64,000 bases of DNA from Candidatus Nanopelagicales bacterium (lineage in GTDB: Bacteria > Actinomycetota > Actinomycetes > S36-B12), in NCBI GenBank assembly GCA_030836325.1, contig JAURQC010000134.1, forward strand, positions 5,129 through 69,128. The letters run 5' to 3'. Positions 46,388 through 55,577 of this stretch are shown here, piece after piece (position 1 is the stretch's first letter; every line of letters starts with the position of its first letter). Under the pieces are notes generated by a model. The model worked only from the letters and a program-made list of their open reading frames with translations. It ran no database searches and was not told the origin of the DNA. The position numbers were made by a program, and so were the translations under genes.

Positions 46388-47155
46388 GTGGATGAACTGG
46401 AATTGCTCATCGACTTCCATGTCGATGCCGAGCGACAAGGGCCAGGGTCCCCTGCAGACCTTGAGCTCGCCGCCCGGTTGGCTGGAATCGACTCTGGACG
46501 ACTGGCCGCGAGTGGGCCCGACATCATCGATATCGGATGCGGGACCGGCGCATCAGCTATCGCACTGGCTCGGGATTTCAACGCAACGGTCACCGCGGTT
46601 GACCTCTTCCCGCAGTTTCTTGCGCGCCTGGAACAGCAAGCATCTGCCCTCGGACTCAGCAACCGGATCACCACAGTCGAAGCCGATATGACCGACCTTC
46701 CTTTCCCCGATGCCTCGTTCGACGTCGTTTGGTCCGAGGGTGCTGCCTACAACATGGGCTTTGCGTCTGCAGTAACCGCGTGGAAGCGGCTTCTGCGCCC
46801 AGGAGGCGTCATGGCTATCTCCGAGATCACCTGGCTCACCTCGAACCGACCGGCCGAGATCGACGACTATTGGAGCCGGGAGTACCCGGAGATCGACACC
46901 GCCGCTACAAAGATCGCGATCCTGCAGGAAAACGGCCTGTCACTTCGCGGGTACTTCATCTTGTCTGAGTCCGCGTGGAAAGAGCATTACTACCAACCCA
47001 TGGAGCAACGCCTCGACGATTTCCTGGCACGCCACGAAGGCAACCCGATCGCCTCGGAGATCGTCGACGCCGAACGGCGGGAGATCGAACTCTTCGGTAC
47101 CTACCGAGACCACTACGGCTACGGCTTTTACGTGGCTGCACTCGACACGGACTGA
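46388..47155 (+). CDS. Class I SAM-dependent methyltransferase
   Basis: A 255-residue methyltransferase with motif I DIGCGTGASAIAL, acidic motif II (VDLF), FDVVWSEGAAYNMGF (motif IV region) and LLRPGGVMAISE. The family is UbiE/SmtA-like and the substrate is not identifiable. GTG start eight bases after phr, so probably one transcript. Whether it has any role in light or DNA damage response is unknown. Confidence 0.82.
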   Translation: MDELELLIDFHVDAERQGPGSPADLELAARLAGIDSGRLAASGPDIIDIGCGTGASAIALARDFNATVTAVDLFPQFLARLEQQASALGLSNRITTVEADMTDLPFPDASFDVVWSEGAAYNMGFASAVTAWKRLLRPGGVMAISEITWLTSNRPAEIDDYWSREYPEIDTAATKIAILQENGLSLRGYFILSESAWKEHYYQPMEQRLDDFLARHEGNPIASEIVDAERREIELFGTYRDHYGYGFYVAALDTD

Positions 47156-47190
47156 TTCACCTGTTCACTGTGGACACGTAGGGTGCCCTC

Positions 47191-47958
47191 GTGCCCACAG
47201 TCGCCGTGTTGTCCATGAAGGGCGGCGTCGGAAAAACCACCGTCGCCCTGGGACTGGCAAGTGCTGCGTGGAACCGGCACTGGCGCACCCTCGTCGTTGA
47301 TCTCGATCCGCAAGCCAACGCCTCAATGGGTGTCGGCATCCTCGACCCGGCCTTGACGGTGGGCGATGCGCTTGCCGATGGACGGCCCGGAGTCGCTGCA
47401 GAAGCGATCGTGCCCAGCGCGTGGGGCAGAGGCACCGACGTTCTTCCGTCCGAGCCTGCCCTCGAGCACCGAGTCGCCGAAGCCGCTGCGGGATCCGAAC
47501 AGCGTCTGCGCACCATCCTTGGCGGAGTTGGACACCGATACGACCTCGTCGTCGTCGACTGCCCGCCCTCACTGGGTGAAATGAGTCGCAACGCACTGCA
47601 TGCCGCATCGAAAGCACTTGTCGTTACCGAACCCGGCTACTTCGCGCTGCGGGGAGCCCAGCAGGCGGTCGAAGCAATTGACCTGGTCCGCGAATCAAGC
47701 AACCGAACGTTGCAGCCACCCACGATCGTGCTAAACCGCATGCGGAGCACTGTGGCCGAACATCGCAATCGCGCGGCCGAACTTCGCGATGTATTCGATC
47801 GTCAGGTCAGCGACATCGAAATCCCCGAGCGCAACGCCATCGCGCAGGCCGAGGGCGCCGGTATGCCGATCCATGCGTGGGACTCACCGGCCGGACGCGA
47901 ACTCTCCGAACTGTTCGACTCACTTCTCGATCGACTCTTTCCAGGAGGAATCCGATGA
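47191..47958 (+). CDS. ParA-family ATPase (orphan partition-like)
   Basis: A 255-residue ParA/Soj-like ATPase with the deviant Walker A KGGVGKTT (10-17), switch DLDPQANAS and Walker B VVVDCPPSLG. It lacks an N-terminal HTH, like chromosomal and type Ib ParA proteins. A ribbon-helix-helix partner overlaps its stop, as in small partition cassettes. No parB, gidB or origin genes are nearby, so it is not the main chromosomal par locus. It may position some other cargo. Confidence 0.87.
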   Translation: MPTVAVLSMKGGVGKTTVALGLASAAWNRHWRTLVVDLDPQANASMGVGILDPALTVGDALADGRPGVAAEAIVPSAWGRGTDVLPSEPALEHRVAEAAAGSEQRLRTILGGVGHRYDLVVVDCPPSLGEMSRNALHAASKALVVTEPGYFALRGAQQAVEAIDLVRESSNRTLQPPTIVLNRMRSTVAEHRNRAAELRDVFDRQVSDIEIPERNAIAQAEGAGMPIHAWDSPAGRELSELFDSLLDRLFPGGIR

Positions 47959-48209
47959 GCCCGGCTTTCGATCCCACGCCTCGACCGGCCCTGCGTAAAG
48001 CAGCAGATGCCGACGTTCACCCGACAACCCACGTGGCTCCAGCTAGTACCGGTGATTCAGTCCTCGAGGGCAAAAAGGTCACGATTGAAGCGCGTATTCC
48101 CAAGAAGTTGCGCAAGCAGATGCGTCAGGTGACGAAGGACTCAGACATAACGATGGACGAGCTCGTCACCATCGCGGTCGCCAACGAAGTCCGTCGACGC
48201 ACCAACTAG
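47955..48209 (+). CDS. Ribbon-helix-helix protein, partner of ParA
   Basis: An 84-residue protein: a disordered N-terminal half (PTPRPALRKAADADVHPTT) and a C-terminal RHH-like domain beginning KVTIEARIPKKLRKQMRQV and followed by ITMDELVTIAVANEVRRR. A flexible arm before an RHH domain is typical of ParB-type centromere binders in ParA/RHH pairs. ATG start overlaps the ParA stop as ATGA, with AGGAGG upstream. Confidence 0.78.
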   Translation: MSPAFDPTPRPALRKAADADVHPTTHVAPASTGDSVLEGKKVTIEARIPKKLRKQMRQVTKDSDITMDELVTIAVANEVRRRTN

Positions 48210-48213
48210 CCAC

Positions 48214-48894
48214 TCACGGCGATACCCGCTCCACCGTCCACGAAGCCGACTCGGTGAGCACACCACCACCTCGGAACCGCAACCTGTCATGAAGACGTGA
48301 CGGGCGGCCCTGCCAGAACTCGATACTGGTGGGTCGAATCAACCATCCACCCCACTGTTCGGGCAGTGGAACCTCGCTTCCCGGTGGGTACTGATCATGC
48401 AACGACGCCCACGTTTCATCAAGAATGTCCCGGGAGTCGATCACCGTCGATTGCTCGCTCGCCCACGCACCAAGTTGGGACTCGTGAGGACGGGATCGAA
48501 AATACGCAAGTGTTTCCTCGCGCGAGATCTCTTCGGCCACACCACACACCACCACCTGCCGATGCAGCGCGTACCAGGGAAACGTTGCCGAGACATTCGG
48601 ATTGGCTTGTAGCTCGCGCGACTTCTGCGATCGGAGGTTGGTGAAGAACGTGAACCCGCGCTCGTCGACTCCCTTAAGCAACACCGTCCGAGAGCTCGGC
48701 ACACCAAACGCGTCCGCGGTGGCGACGACCATTGCGTTGGGCTCGACGATTCGATCGTCCTGGGTTGCCGTTATGAACCAGTCGTGGAACTGCTCGAGCG
48801 GTGTGTCCGCGAGATCAGAGGCCTCCAGGGTTCCTTCGGCGTAGGAAACCCGCATTGCCGCTGGATCCAGGGGTGGATTCGCCGGAGTTTGCAT
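48214..48894 (-). CDS. pdxH: Pyridoxamine 5-phosphate oxidase
   Basis: A 226-residue FMN enzyme oxidising PNP/PMP to PLP. It has SRTVLLKGVDERGFTFFTN for FMN binding, SATFPWYALHRQV, and a C-terminal FWQGRPSRLHDRLRF, the PdxH signature. It is convergent with the RHH gene (four-base gap) and diverges from citrate synthase. It supplies PLP used, for example, by SerC two genes away. Confidence 0.94.
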   Translation of the reverse strand: MQTPANPPLDPAAMRVSYAEGTLEASDLADTPLEQFHDWFITATQDDRIVEPNAMVVATADAFGVPSSRTVLLKGVDERGFTFFTNLRSQKSRELQANPNVSATFPWYALHRQVVVCGVAEEISREETLAYFRSRPHESQLGAWASEQSTVIDSRDILDETWASLHDQYPPGSEVPLPEQWGGWLIRPTSIEFWQGRPSRLHDRLRFRGGGVLTESASWTVERVSP

Positions 48895-48954
48895 ACCGGC
48901 ATCCCATCATGGATTCGGAGGTGTTGAATGGTCACCTCGATACTGGAGGAAGTA

Positions 48955-50088
48955 ATGCGGGAATTCGTGCCAGGACTCGAGGGCGTGGTCGCCTTCGAAA
49001 CGCAAATCGCCGAGCCTGATCGCGAGGGGGGCGCACTGCGCTACCGCGGTGTGGACGTCGCGGACCTAGTCGGCCGGGTCTCCTTCGGCAATGTCTGGGG
49101 ATTGCTTGTCGATGGTGAGTTCAACCCCGGCATCCCGCCAGCCGAACCGTTCCCCATCCCGATCCACTCTGGCGACGTTCGCGTCGATGTCCAATCAGCG
49201 ATCGCGATGCTCGCACCAGCGTGGGGTCTGCAGCCGATCTTGGATATCGATGACGTAACGGCCCGCGAGAACCTCGCGCACGTCTCGGTGATGGCGCTGT
49301 CGTTCGTAGCGCAGTCAGCGCGCGGTCTTGGGCAGCCGATGGTGCCGCAGGCAGAGATCGATCAGGCGAACACCGTGGTCGAGCGCTTCATGATCCGCTG
49401 GCGTGGTGAACCCGATCCCCGCCACGTCGAGGCCATCGACTCCTACTTCGTCGTGGCCGCCGAACACGGTCTGAACTCCTCGACCCTCACCGCCCGCGTG
49501 AGCGCCTCGACCGGCGCGGACGTCGCTGCAGCCATTTCCGGTGCTATCGGCACCATGAGTGGGCCTTTGCACGGTGGCGCACCAGCGCGCGTGCTGTCGA
49601 TGATCGATGCTGCAGAAGAAACCGACGACCCTGCTGCCGTCGTGCGGCAAACCTTGGATGCCGACAAACGAGTCATGGGCTTCGGTCATCGTGTCTACCG
49701 TGCCGAGGATCCCCGGGCTCGAATCCTTCGGGATGTAGCCAAGCAACTCAACGCCCCGCGCTACGAGGTGGCCGCTGCTCTCGAGCAAGAAGCGCTCACC
49801 CAACTGCGAGATCGTCGTCCGGACCGGCCGTTGCAGACGAACGTCGAGTTCTGGTCCGCCGTGATTCTGGACTTCGCCGAGGTGCCCCCGCAGATGTTCA
49901 CCTCCATGTTCACCTGCGCGCGCATCGCCGGATGGAGTGCACACATCCTGGAGCAAAAGCGCACGGGCCGGCTCATCCGGCCCTCCGCTCGCTACGTCGG
50001 ACCCAAGCCCCGCAGGCCCGACCAGGTCGAGGGCTGGGACCCGGTCATGGTCCGTCCCTCTTGGCTGGTCCCCGACGACAACTCCTAG
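48955..50088 (+). CDS. citA: Citrate synthase 2
   Basis: A 377-residue citrate synthase of the actinobacterial CitA class (Rv0889c-like): FVPGLEGVVAFETQIAEPD near the N-terminus, catalytic His regions GPLHGGAPARV and GFGHRVYR, and Asp in the ILDFAEVP segment. ATG 48955 is favoured by GGAGGA five bases upstream; an in-frame ATG at 48928 adds nine residues with no RBS. It is followed by serC after a 54-base gap. Confidence 0.92.
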   Translation: MREFVPGLEGVVAFETQIAEPDREGGALRYRGVDVADLVGRVSFGNVWGLLVDGEFNPGIPPAEPFPIPIHSGDVRVDVQSAIAMLAPAWGLQPILDIDDVTARENLAHVSVMALSFVAQSARGLGQPMVPQAEIDQANTVVERFMIRWRGEPDPRHVEAIDSYFVVAAEHGLNSSTLTARVSASTGADVAAAISGAIGTMSGPLHGGAPARVLSMIDAAEETDDPAAVVRQTLDADKRVMGFGHRVYRAEDPRARILRDVAKQLNAPRYEVAAALEQEALTQLRDRRPDRPLQTNVEFWSAVILDFAEVPPQMFTSMFTCARIAGWSAHILEQKRTGRLIRPSARYVGPKPRRPDQVEGWDPVMVRPSWLVPDDNS

Positions 50089-50142
50089 GAGGCGACGAGG
50101 AATACTCGTGATTCCTTTCTCGATCTCAGGAGTGATGAACCC

Positions 50143-51267
50143 GTGTCTCAGGACATCCGTATCCCCGCCGATCTGCTGCCCGCCGACGGACGCTTCGGTG
50201 CCGGCCCCTCTAAGGTGCGCAAAGCCCAGGTCGATGCTCTCGCTGGCGTATGGCAGTCCTACCTGGGCACTTCACACCGCCAAAAGGCAGTCAAGTCCGA
50301 AGTGGGCCGGCTGCGAGCGGGCCTGCGTGACCTGTTCGCCCTACCCGAGGGCTACGAGGTAGTCCTCGGCAACGGTGGCTCTACCGCTTTCTGGGACGTC
50401 GCGAACTTCGGTCTGATCGAGGACCGAGCACAGTTCCTGTCCTTCGGTGAGTTCGGTGCCAAATTCGCTTCCGGCGCCAAGAAGGCTCCCCACCTGGGCG
50501 ATCCCACGATCATCACCGCGGATCCCGGATCGGCCCCGGCGTTCGCCGCCGAGGCCGGAATCGACACCTACTGCTCACCTCACAACGAAACTTCGACCGG
50601 TGTCGCGGTGACCCCGCAGCGGATCGATGGCGCCGACGCCGGCGCACTCATGATGATTGATGCCACCTCGGGAGCCGGCGGCCTGGCGGTGGAAGCGTCG
50701 CAGTTCGACACTTACTACTTCGCTCCGCAAAAGTCCTTTGGTTCCGACGGTGGCCTGTGGATCGCACTCATGTCACCGGCAGCGCTCGAGCGTTCGGCGC
50801 AGATCAAGGCATCGGGACGTTGGATTCCGGACTTCCTGGATCTTGAAACAGCAGTCGACAACTCGCGCAAGGACCAGACATACAACACCCCCGCACTCGC
50901 CACGATCTTCATGATGGCCGAGCAGGTTGACTGGTTCAACGCAAACGGTGGCCTGAACTGGTGCACCGCCCGCACGGCGGAGTCCTCCGGCGTGCTGTAC
51001 GAGTGGGCGGAGAAGACGAGTGTTGCCACGCCGTTCGTCTCGAACCCATCGCAACGGTCGGCCGTGGTCGTGACGATCGACATCGACGATTCCATCGATG
51101 CCACCGCCATCACCAGTGCGCTGCGCGCGAACGGAATCGTGGATACCGAGCCATACCGAAAGCTCGGGCGCAACCAACTACGCATCGCTGTGTTCCCTGC
51201 CGTGGAGCCCGATGACGTCCGAGCGCTGACCAGCTGCCTGGACTACGTCATCTCGCAACTCGCGTGA
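50143..51267 (+). CDS. serC: Phosphoserine aminotransferase
   Basis: A 374-residue PLP enzyme converting 3-phosphohydroxypyruvate to phosphoserine in serine synthesis. The PLP-lysine lies in FAPQKSFGSDGG; PSKVRKAQVDAL near the N-terminus binds substrate. The class is that of mycobacterial SerC. GTG start with AGGAGTGA upstream. The stop overlaps the MFS start (GTGA). Confidence 0.94.
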   Translation: MSQDIRIPADLLPADGRFGAGPSKVRKAQVDALAGVWQSYLGTSHRQKAVKSEVGRLRAGLRDLFALPEGYEVVLGNGGSTAFWDVANFGLIEDRAQFLSFGEFGAKFASGAKKAPHLGDPTIITADPGSAPAFAAEAGIDTYCSPHNETSTGVAVTPQRIDGADAGALMMIDATSGAGGLAVEASQFDTYYFAPQKSFGSDGGLWIALMSPAALERSAQIKASGRWIPDFLDLETAVDNSRKDQTYNTPALATIFMMAEQVDWFNANGGLNWCTARTAESSGVLYEWAEKTSVATPFVSNPSQRSAVVVTIDIDDSIDATAITSALRANGIVDTEPYRKLGRNQLRIAVFPAVEPDDVRALTSCLDYVISQLA

Positions 51268-52469
51268 CGACGTCGTCGCCCGATCTCGGGCGTCGACCGG
51301 TTCTCGACCGCATCACCTGGATTACATACGTCCAGATCTCTTTGTTTGCGTTCTTCCTCTACGGGTTCGGTGCAACCCAAGCGCTGTTACGCGATGAGCA
51401 GGGCACGTCGCGAACGGTCGCGTCACTTCACGCGGTCGTCTTCGCCACTGCCAACGTCGTCACCGGACTTCTCATTCCTCGACTCATCGAACGATGGGGA
51501 CGCGGGCTGGTCATTCGCTACGCGATCATCGTGATGAGCGTCGGCATTGCCGTTTACACCCTTCCGTTTGGGTTAACCGCAAGTCTTGTCGGAACCACTC
51601 TCGTCGCCTGCGGTGGCGTATCCCTGATCGCGACCGCCAACGCCTTCGTGCTGGACTACCAGGGTCCTGCAGGCCCTGCAGCCCTCACCCAGGCCAACGC
51701 TCTCGCGGCCCTCTTCGGGTTTGTCGTGCCTCTCGTCATCGGGATCACCACCGCACTCGCGGTGGGTTGGCGAACCGGGTTATGGGCGCTGATCGTGGCC
51801 CTCGTGATCTCAGAGATCCTTCGCAGCCGACAAGAACACACTCCGCGCGTGGAGCGCGCCGAATCGCCGACCGTTACTCACCCAGCGAGAAGCGCACGGG
51901 TGCAGATGCCACGGCGCTTTTGGTGGGCTTTGATCGTCGTCGCACTTCTGCTCGCTACCGAGTTCACGCTCACGTTGTGGAGTGCTGACCTGCTGCGTGA
52001 ACGGGCCGGGCTCGGGCCGGCGGCGGCAGCAGCATCCCTGGCCGCCGTGACAGGGGGCATGTTTCTCGGTCGATTGTTCGGCAGCAGACTCGCGCAGACC
52101 TGGAGCGTGGACAGGCTTCTAATTACCTCAATCCTGGTGGCACTCGCCGCCTTCTTCATCGCCTGGGTGTCCACGAGTCCGTGGGCGATCCTGGGTGCTC
52201 TATTCGTGGTCGGACTCGGGATCGCGGTGCACTGGCCGATCGGTGTCTCACGAGCGGTCGCGGGCTCCGGTGGTCTCATCGACCGAGCCTCGGGGCTGTC
52301 CTCGGTCGCGGCCGGTGCGGCGAGCGGCATCGCGCCTTTCATCCTCGGCGCGCTGTCAGACTCGATCGGGTTCCACTCTGCCTTCCTCATCGTGCCCGCC
52401 TTGTTGGCAACCGCGCTTGTGCTGATCCTGGTCAAGCCGGTCCGGTCAAATGAACCGATAACCAGCTAG
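51264..52469 (+). CDS. MFS transporter
   Basis: A 401-residue protein with about 12 membrane helices and a central cytoplasmic loop near residues 195-215 (RVERAESPTVTHPARSA). The loop between helices 2 and 3 carries RLIERWGRG, the MFS motif A region in degenerate form. Substrate unknown. It is equivalent in position to Rv0876c. It is coupled to serC by a GTGA overlap and ends in a CTAG shared with the convergent gene. Confidence 0.85.
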   Translation: MTTSSPDLGRRPVLDRITWITYVQISLFAFFLYGFGATQALLRDEQGTSRTVASLHAVVFATANVVTGLLIPRLIERWGRGLVIRYAIIVMSVGIAVYTLPFGLTASLVGTTLVACGGVSLIATANAFVLDYQGPAGPAALTQANALAALFGFVVPLVIGITTALAVGWRTGLWALIVALVISEILRSRQEHTPRVERAESPTVTHPARSARVQMPRRFWWALIVVALLLATEFTLTLWSADLLRERAGLGPAAAAASLAAVTGGMFLGRLFGSRLAQTWSVDRLLITSILVALAAFFIAWVSTSPWAILGALFVVGLGIAVHWPIGVSRAVAGSGGLIDRASGLSSVAAGAASGIAPFILGALSDSIGFHSAFLIVPALLATALVLILVKPVRSNEPITS

Positions 52470-53350
52470 CGCGAAACCAAGTGATCGGGTGGACGCAATC
52501 CAGCAAGTACCCACCACGGAAAGTCGAATCGCAAGAGTCGATCGTCGTCTTCACTCGCTGTGAACAGGCCCCGGCCGTCCGGAGTCCATGTGATGGCTTC
52601 ACCTTGCGCCTGGACGGGAAGCGGCAGTTTCGCCACCCGCTGACCGGGAGGCAATCCGACATAGACGTGGACATCGAGATAGTCCCGCAGAACGTAGGCC
52701 GCACCCGAAGGGTTGATCGCCCCATCGGTCACCAGCGGACCCACATCTCCTTGTCGTTCAGCGACTGCCACCCCGCGTGACAAAGGCACCGAATACAAAC
52801 CGCCGTTAGCGAGTTGCCACGTGGCAACCCACACGTCCCGGCCATCAACCATCAAGGTCTCGGCGTTGTGCGGTCTATCGGGATAGGTGAAACGCCATGA
52901 CGTCACTTTCCGCGATCTGTCACCAAACTTCTTCGGTTCGCGCAATCTATGGATGGTGACGAACGGCCATGAATCGCGGTTATCACCGATGTCACCCACC
53001 CACAGAACAGCGCGACCTTTGGCGTCGCGGGTGCTGGCCATCGCCTCAAAGTCGCGAGCTCGGACTCCCCGCATGGTCACTTCCGCAACGGTGTCGCAAG
53101 AACGCGTATCGATTCCATACAGTCGGGCACCATCGGAAGAATCGTTGTGCACCCACACAACGTCGTCGTGAATACCAGACGGCGCCATCCCACTGACCTC
53201 GGTCAAGCGCGAATCGGTGAATCGACACACTTCGGTCCACGAGCCGTTGTCCACCGCGAGGGCTGATGGACCAGTCGCAATCACCAACACGGCAGCAACG
53301 CTGACCGCGACCGCCCGCGACTTCGGGGACCTGCTGAGCACGCGTATCAC
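52466..53350 (-). CDS. Secreted beta-propeller-like protein
   Basis: A 294-residue exported protein. The signal peptide (basic MIRVLSRSPKSR, hydrophobic core, cleavage after GPSALA) is clear. The mature part has repeated strand patterns and Asp-rich turns (VWVHNDSSDGARLYGID, VLWVGDIGDNRDSWP, GLFTASEDDDRLLRF), suggesting a propeller or lyase-like fold. No catalytic residues can be assigned. Its stop shares CTAG with the MFS gene; its ATG overlaps a tiny upstream frame. Confidence 0.75.
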   Translation of the reverse strand: MIRVLSRSPKSRAVAVSVAAVLVIATGPSALAVDNGSWTEVCRFTDSRLTEVSGMAPSGIHDDVVWVHNDSSDGARLYGIDTRSCDTVAEVTMRGVRARDFEAMASTRDAKGRAVLWVGDIGDNRDSWPFVTIHRLREPKKFGDRSRKVTSWRFTYPDRPHNAETLMVDGRDVWVATWQLANGGLYSVPLSRGVAVAERQGDVGPLVTDGAINPSGAAYVLRDYLDVHVYVGLPPGQRVAKLPLPVQAQGEAITWTPDGRGLFTASEDDDRLLRFDFPWWVLAGLRPPDHLVSR

Positions 53351-53436
53351 CCGGAGACGGCTGCGGCGATGAAGACCGTTGCGACGGCAACTGCGAGCAC
53401 CACGAGCGTGACAATGCGACGGGTGCGTGGGTCCAC
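53347..53436 (-). CDS. Possible 29-residue membrane peptide
   Basis: A short GTG frame encoding a basic head (DPRTRR) and one membrane helix (IVTLVVLAVAVATVFIAAAV). The stop overlaps the next start as ATGA, which argues for real coupled translation. There is no clear RBS, so the call is weak. Longer versions of the frame lack credible starts and contain no conserved features. Confidence 0.4.
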   Translation of the reverse strand: MDPRTRRIVTLVVLAVAVATVFIAAAVSG

Positions 53437-53506
53437 GGCGTTCAGCCTATGCGCAGTCGACGTCGACTCCCCGTGCACGAGCCCACCGCCTGCTCTACCG
53501 GCAATA

Positions 53507-53743
53507 ATGACGTTGATGAACGAGCACTCAACCTCAGCCGACGAAACCGCGATCCCCGCAGTCACCATCGGAACGCTGCTGTGGGCGATCGCCCTGCTGG
53601 TTGTGACGATCATTTACGGGGTTGATCAGCCTGATTCGGGCGTGTGGTGGTGGGCAGTCGCGGCGATCGGCTTTGCAAGTGGCGCGATCGGACTCGGATT
53701 CTTGTTCCACCGTCGGTCTCGACTGCACTCTCGGGCCTCTTAG
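53507..53743 (+). CDS. DUF2530 small membrane protein
   Basis: A 78-residue protein with two helices (IGTLLWAIALLVVTIIYG; WWWAVAAIGFASGAIGLGFLF) and a basic tail (HRRSRLHSRAS). The layout is that of actinobacterial DUF2530 proteins, usually found beside DUF3027 genes as here. ATG 53507 or ATG 53516 are both possible. Function unknown. Confidence 0.72.
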   Translation: MTLMNEHSTSADETAIPAVTIGTLLWAIALLVVTIIYGVDQPDSGVWWWAVAAIGFASGAIGLGFLFHRRSRLHSRAS

Positions 53744-53756
53744 CGGCCCGGGCCCG

Positions 53757-54488
53757 TTAGTCCTCTGAAGCTGGCTCGACGACCTCAGAATGTGCCCCGC
53801 ACCCGTAGGCCAGGGAGACCAACCGGCCATCAGCCGGAGCGAACTCGTTCGAGCACACCCCAAACGCTCGTGACAGCGGGCCGGCCACCGCGATCAGGAA
53901 GCCACAGCTCGCGCAGGGCTTGGGTGCCGCCTCGGCCATCGCCGCGGTAGGACCGAACTCTCCGCCGTCCCAACGATCGGCGGCTTGATCGCGGCCGCTC
54001 GTCGAGAGCACACGCGAGCGCCCCAACCCTGCTTCCCAACCGGTCCAGCCACGCGGCTCGTTGCGATCAATGATGGCGTCTATCTCGTCATTACCCGAGT
54101 AGCCGGGAACCAAGCGGAGGTCGTCGGCCGGAGTAGGAAGGACGTCACCAACTCCCAGGTCGCCGGGGCGGATGCGGTCGCTCCAAGGAACCCAGTCCGG
54201 CGCCAGGAGTGAGTCCGGTCCAGGCAACAAGACAACTTCGCAGACCGTCGCGGACTTGGCGCGAGGGGCACGAGACACCGTTACCGCCCAGTGCCAGCCG
54301 ACGTAGGCAGGGTCCGCGCATTCGAAGGTATGCGTACCGAGGCGCTCGGCATCCCTTGAGAAACCCAAGTACGCGCCGACTAGCCGGGCACCCATTTCAT
54401 CGACGACGGCATCGTGCGCCATGCCCTCGGCTTCGCGAAGAACGACGTCTTCCTTGAGCGTCGTCGTAGCGGGTGCCGGAAGGGTCAT
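53757..54488 (-). CDS. DUF3027 domain protein
   Basis: A 243-residue soluble protein close to the Rv0877-type DUF3027 family. It has GWHWAVTVSRAPRAK, an acidic middle and a C-terminal Cys cluster (CASC, GVCSNEFAPADGRLVS, GCGAHSE) likely to bind zinc. Function unknown. ATG 54488 is chosen; a GTG at 54506 would add six residues. Convergent with DUF2530 with a 13-base gap. Confidence 0.83.
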   Translation of the reverse strand: MTLPAPATTTLKEDVVLREAEGMAHDAVVDEMGARLVGAYLGFSRDAERLGTHTFECADPAYVGWHWAVTVSRAPRAKSATVCEVVLLPGPDSLLAPDWVPWSDRIRPGDLGVGDVLPTPADDLRLVPGYSGNDEIDAIIDRNEPRGWTGWEAGLGRSRVLSTSGRDQAADRWDGGEFGPTAAMAEAAPKPCASCGFLIAVAGPLSRAFGVCSNEFAPADGRLVSLAYGCGAHSEVVEPASED

Positions 54489-54576
54489 GACTAGATTCTT
54501 GCCCACCGTGCAACCGATGCGGCGGGTGGGTCACTCTCACGATCGGTGGCTGAGGTCGGCCAGGTAACCTCACCCC

Positions 54577-55053
54577 ATGCCCGCTCGAACGAATCGTCGC
54601 TCCCGCCTCGCACTGCTGTCCCTGACAGCAGTCGTCGGCGCCCTTGTCCTGACCGGCTGCGAAAAGCCTGCTCCGGGAGTGTCCGTTTTTGCCGGCACCA
54701 CGACCGAGTACCGCCCTGCCGTCTGCTGGGCTTTCGATGGCGAGGCTCTCGAAGCCGGCGATTGCGCTCAGGACGTGATCACCGAGGCAAGCACCGGTGA
54801 CGCTGTAGCGACCATTCCGGTCGTTCCAGGGGAAACCATTGGCATCAGCGTCGATCCCAAGGTGGCAGACGCAGGCTGGTCACCGGTGATCGGGCAGCAG
54901 CGTCTGGTCTCAACCCCACTGGACACCACCTATTACCGCTTTACCTACCCCGATCTTCAGGAGATTCCCGCCGAGGGAGTCCTGCTCCAGATCGTGGCCG
55001 GCCGCGGTGAATCAGCGAAGGGAATCTGGGTCTTCCGCCTCGGCCGCCCGTAG
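54577..55053 (+). CDS. Lipoprotein, DUF2771-like
   Basis: A 158-residue lipoprotein: basic N-terminus (PARTNRRSR), hydrophobic core and lipobox LTGC (Cys28). The mature domain has Cys49 and Cys62 that may pair, and a beta-rich region with YYRFTYPDLQEIP. DUF2771 is suggested by length and neighbourhood; I cannot confirm it. ATG start; it diverges from DUF3027. Confidence 0.65.
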   Translation: MPARTNRRSRLALLSLTAVVGALVLTGCEKPAPGVSVFAGTTTEYRPAVCWAFDGEALEAGDCAQDVITEASTGDAVATIPVVPGETIGISVDPKVADAGWSPVIGQQRLVSTPLDTTYYRFTYPDLQEIPAEGVLLQIVAGRGESAKGIWVFRLGRP

Positions 55054-55063
55054 TTAGCCAGGC

Positions 55064-55089
55064 CCCCGATGACGCGTCAGGCGTCGGGG
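55064..55089. terminator. Possible bidirectional hairpin between convergent genes
   Basis: CCCCGA (55064-55069) pairs with TCGGGG (55084-55089) around an inner palindrome TGACGCGTCA. It lies between the ends of the lipoprotein and cold-shock genes. No T run follows on either strand, so it may act only as a weak or Rho-assisted stop. Confidence 0.4.
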
Positions 55090-55100
55090 AGTCAGAGGAA

Positions 55101-55481
55101 CTAAATGTCGAGATCGTCAGCGACCGCACGCAGCACAGCAGCTGCCTTGCGTGACATGTCGTCCGATGGGTAGCGCCCACGGCGCAACTGACCAGAGACG
55201 CCGTCGAGCAATTTGATGAGGTCTTCGACGATTACGGCCATGTCGTCAGCCGGCTTGCGCACACCCTTGGCGACCGACGGGGTCTCCAGGATGCTTACTG
55301 ACAGCGCCTGCTTACCGCGGCGACCATCGACGACACCGAAATCCACCTTGGTGCCCGGGCGCAGCGCGGAAACTCCGGCGGGCAGCGTCGACACATGCAC
55401 GAAGACGTCATCGCCCTCATCGGCAGTGATGAAGCCAAACCCCTTCTCGGAGTCGTACCACTTCACGGTCCCTGTAGGCAC
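55101..55481 (-). CDS. Cold-shock domain protein with C-terminal extension
   Basis: A 126-residue protein. The cold-shock domain has both RNA-binding motifs: KGFGFI (RNP1) and VFVHVS (RNP2). A C-terminal region of about 55 residues, helical (IVEDLIKLLDGVSGQLRRGRY), sets it apart from 67-residue Csp proteins and matches the longer CspB (Rv0871) class. GTG 55481 is chosen since it directly precedes PTGTVKWYDSEKGFG. Confidence 0.9.
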   Translation of the reverse strand: MPTGTVKWYDSEKGFGFITADEGDDVFVHVSTLPAGVSALRPGTKVDFGVVDGRRGKQALSVSILETPSVAKGVRKPADDMAVIVEDLIKLLDGVSGQLRRGRYPSDDMSRKAAAVLRAVADDLDI

Positions 55482-55577
55482 CTGAATCTCCCTGGCCTGT
55501 GCGCCTACCTGGCGCCCGGCCACCAATGCTACGGCCTTGTGACTACCCCTTCCTGGGGGGCATGGGAGGCTAGAGGG

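Noticed and set aside
47191..48209. Integrated plasmid around the ParA/RHH pair
   Set aside because: No replication, conjugation, integrase or flanking repeat is visible; neighbours are ordinary chromosomal genes.
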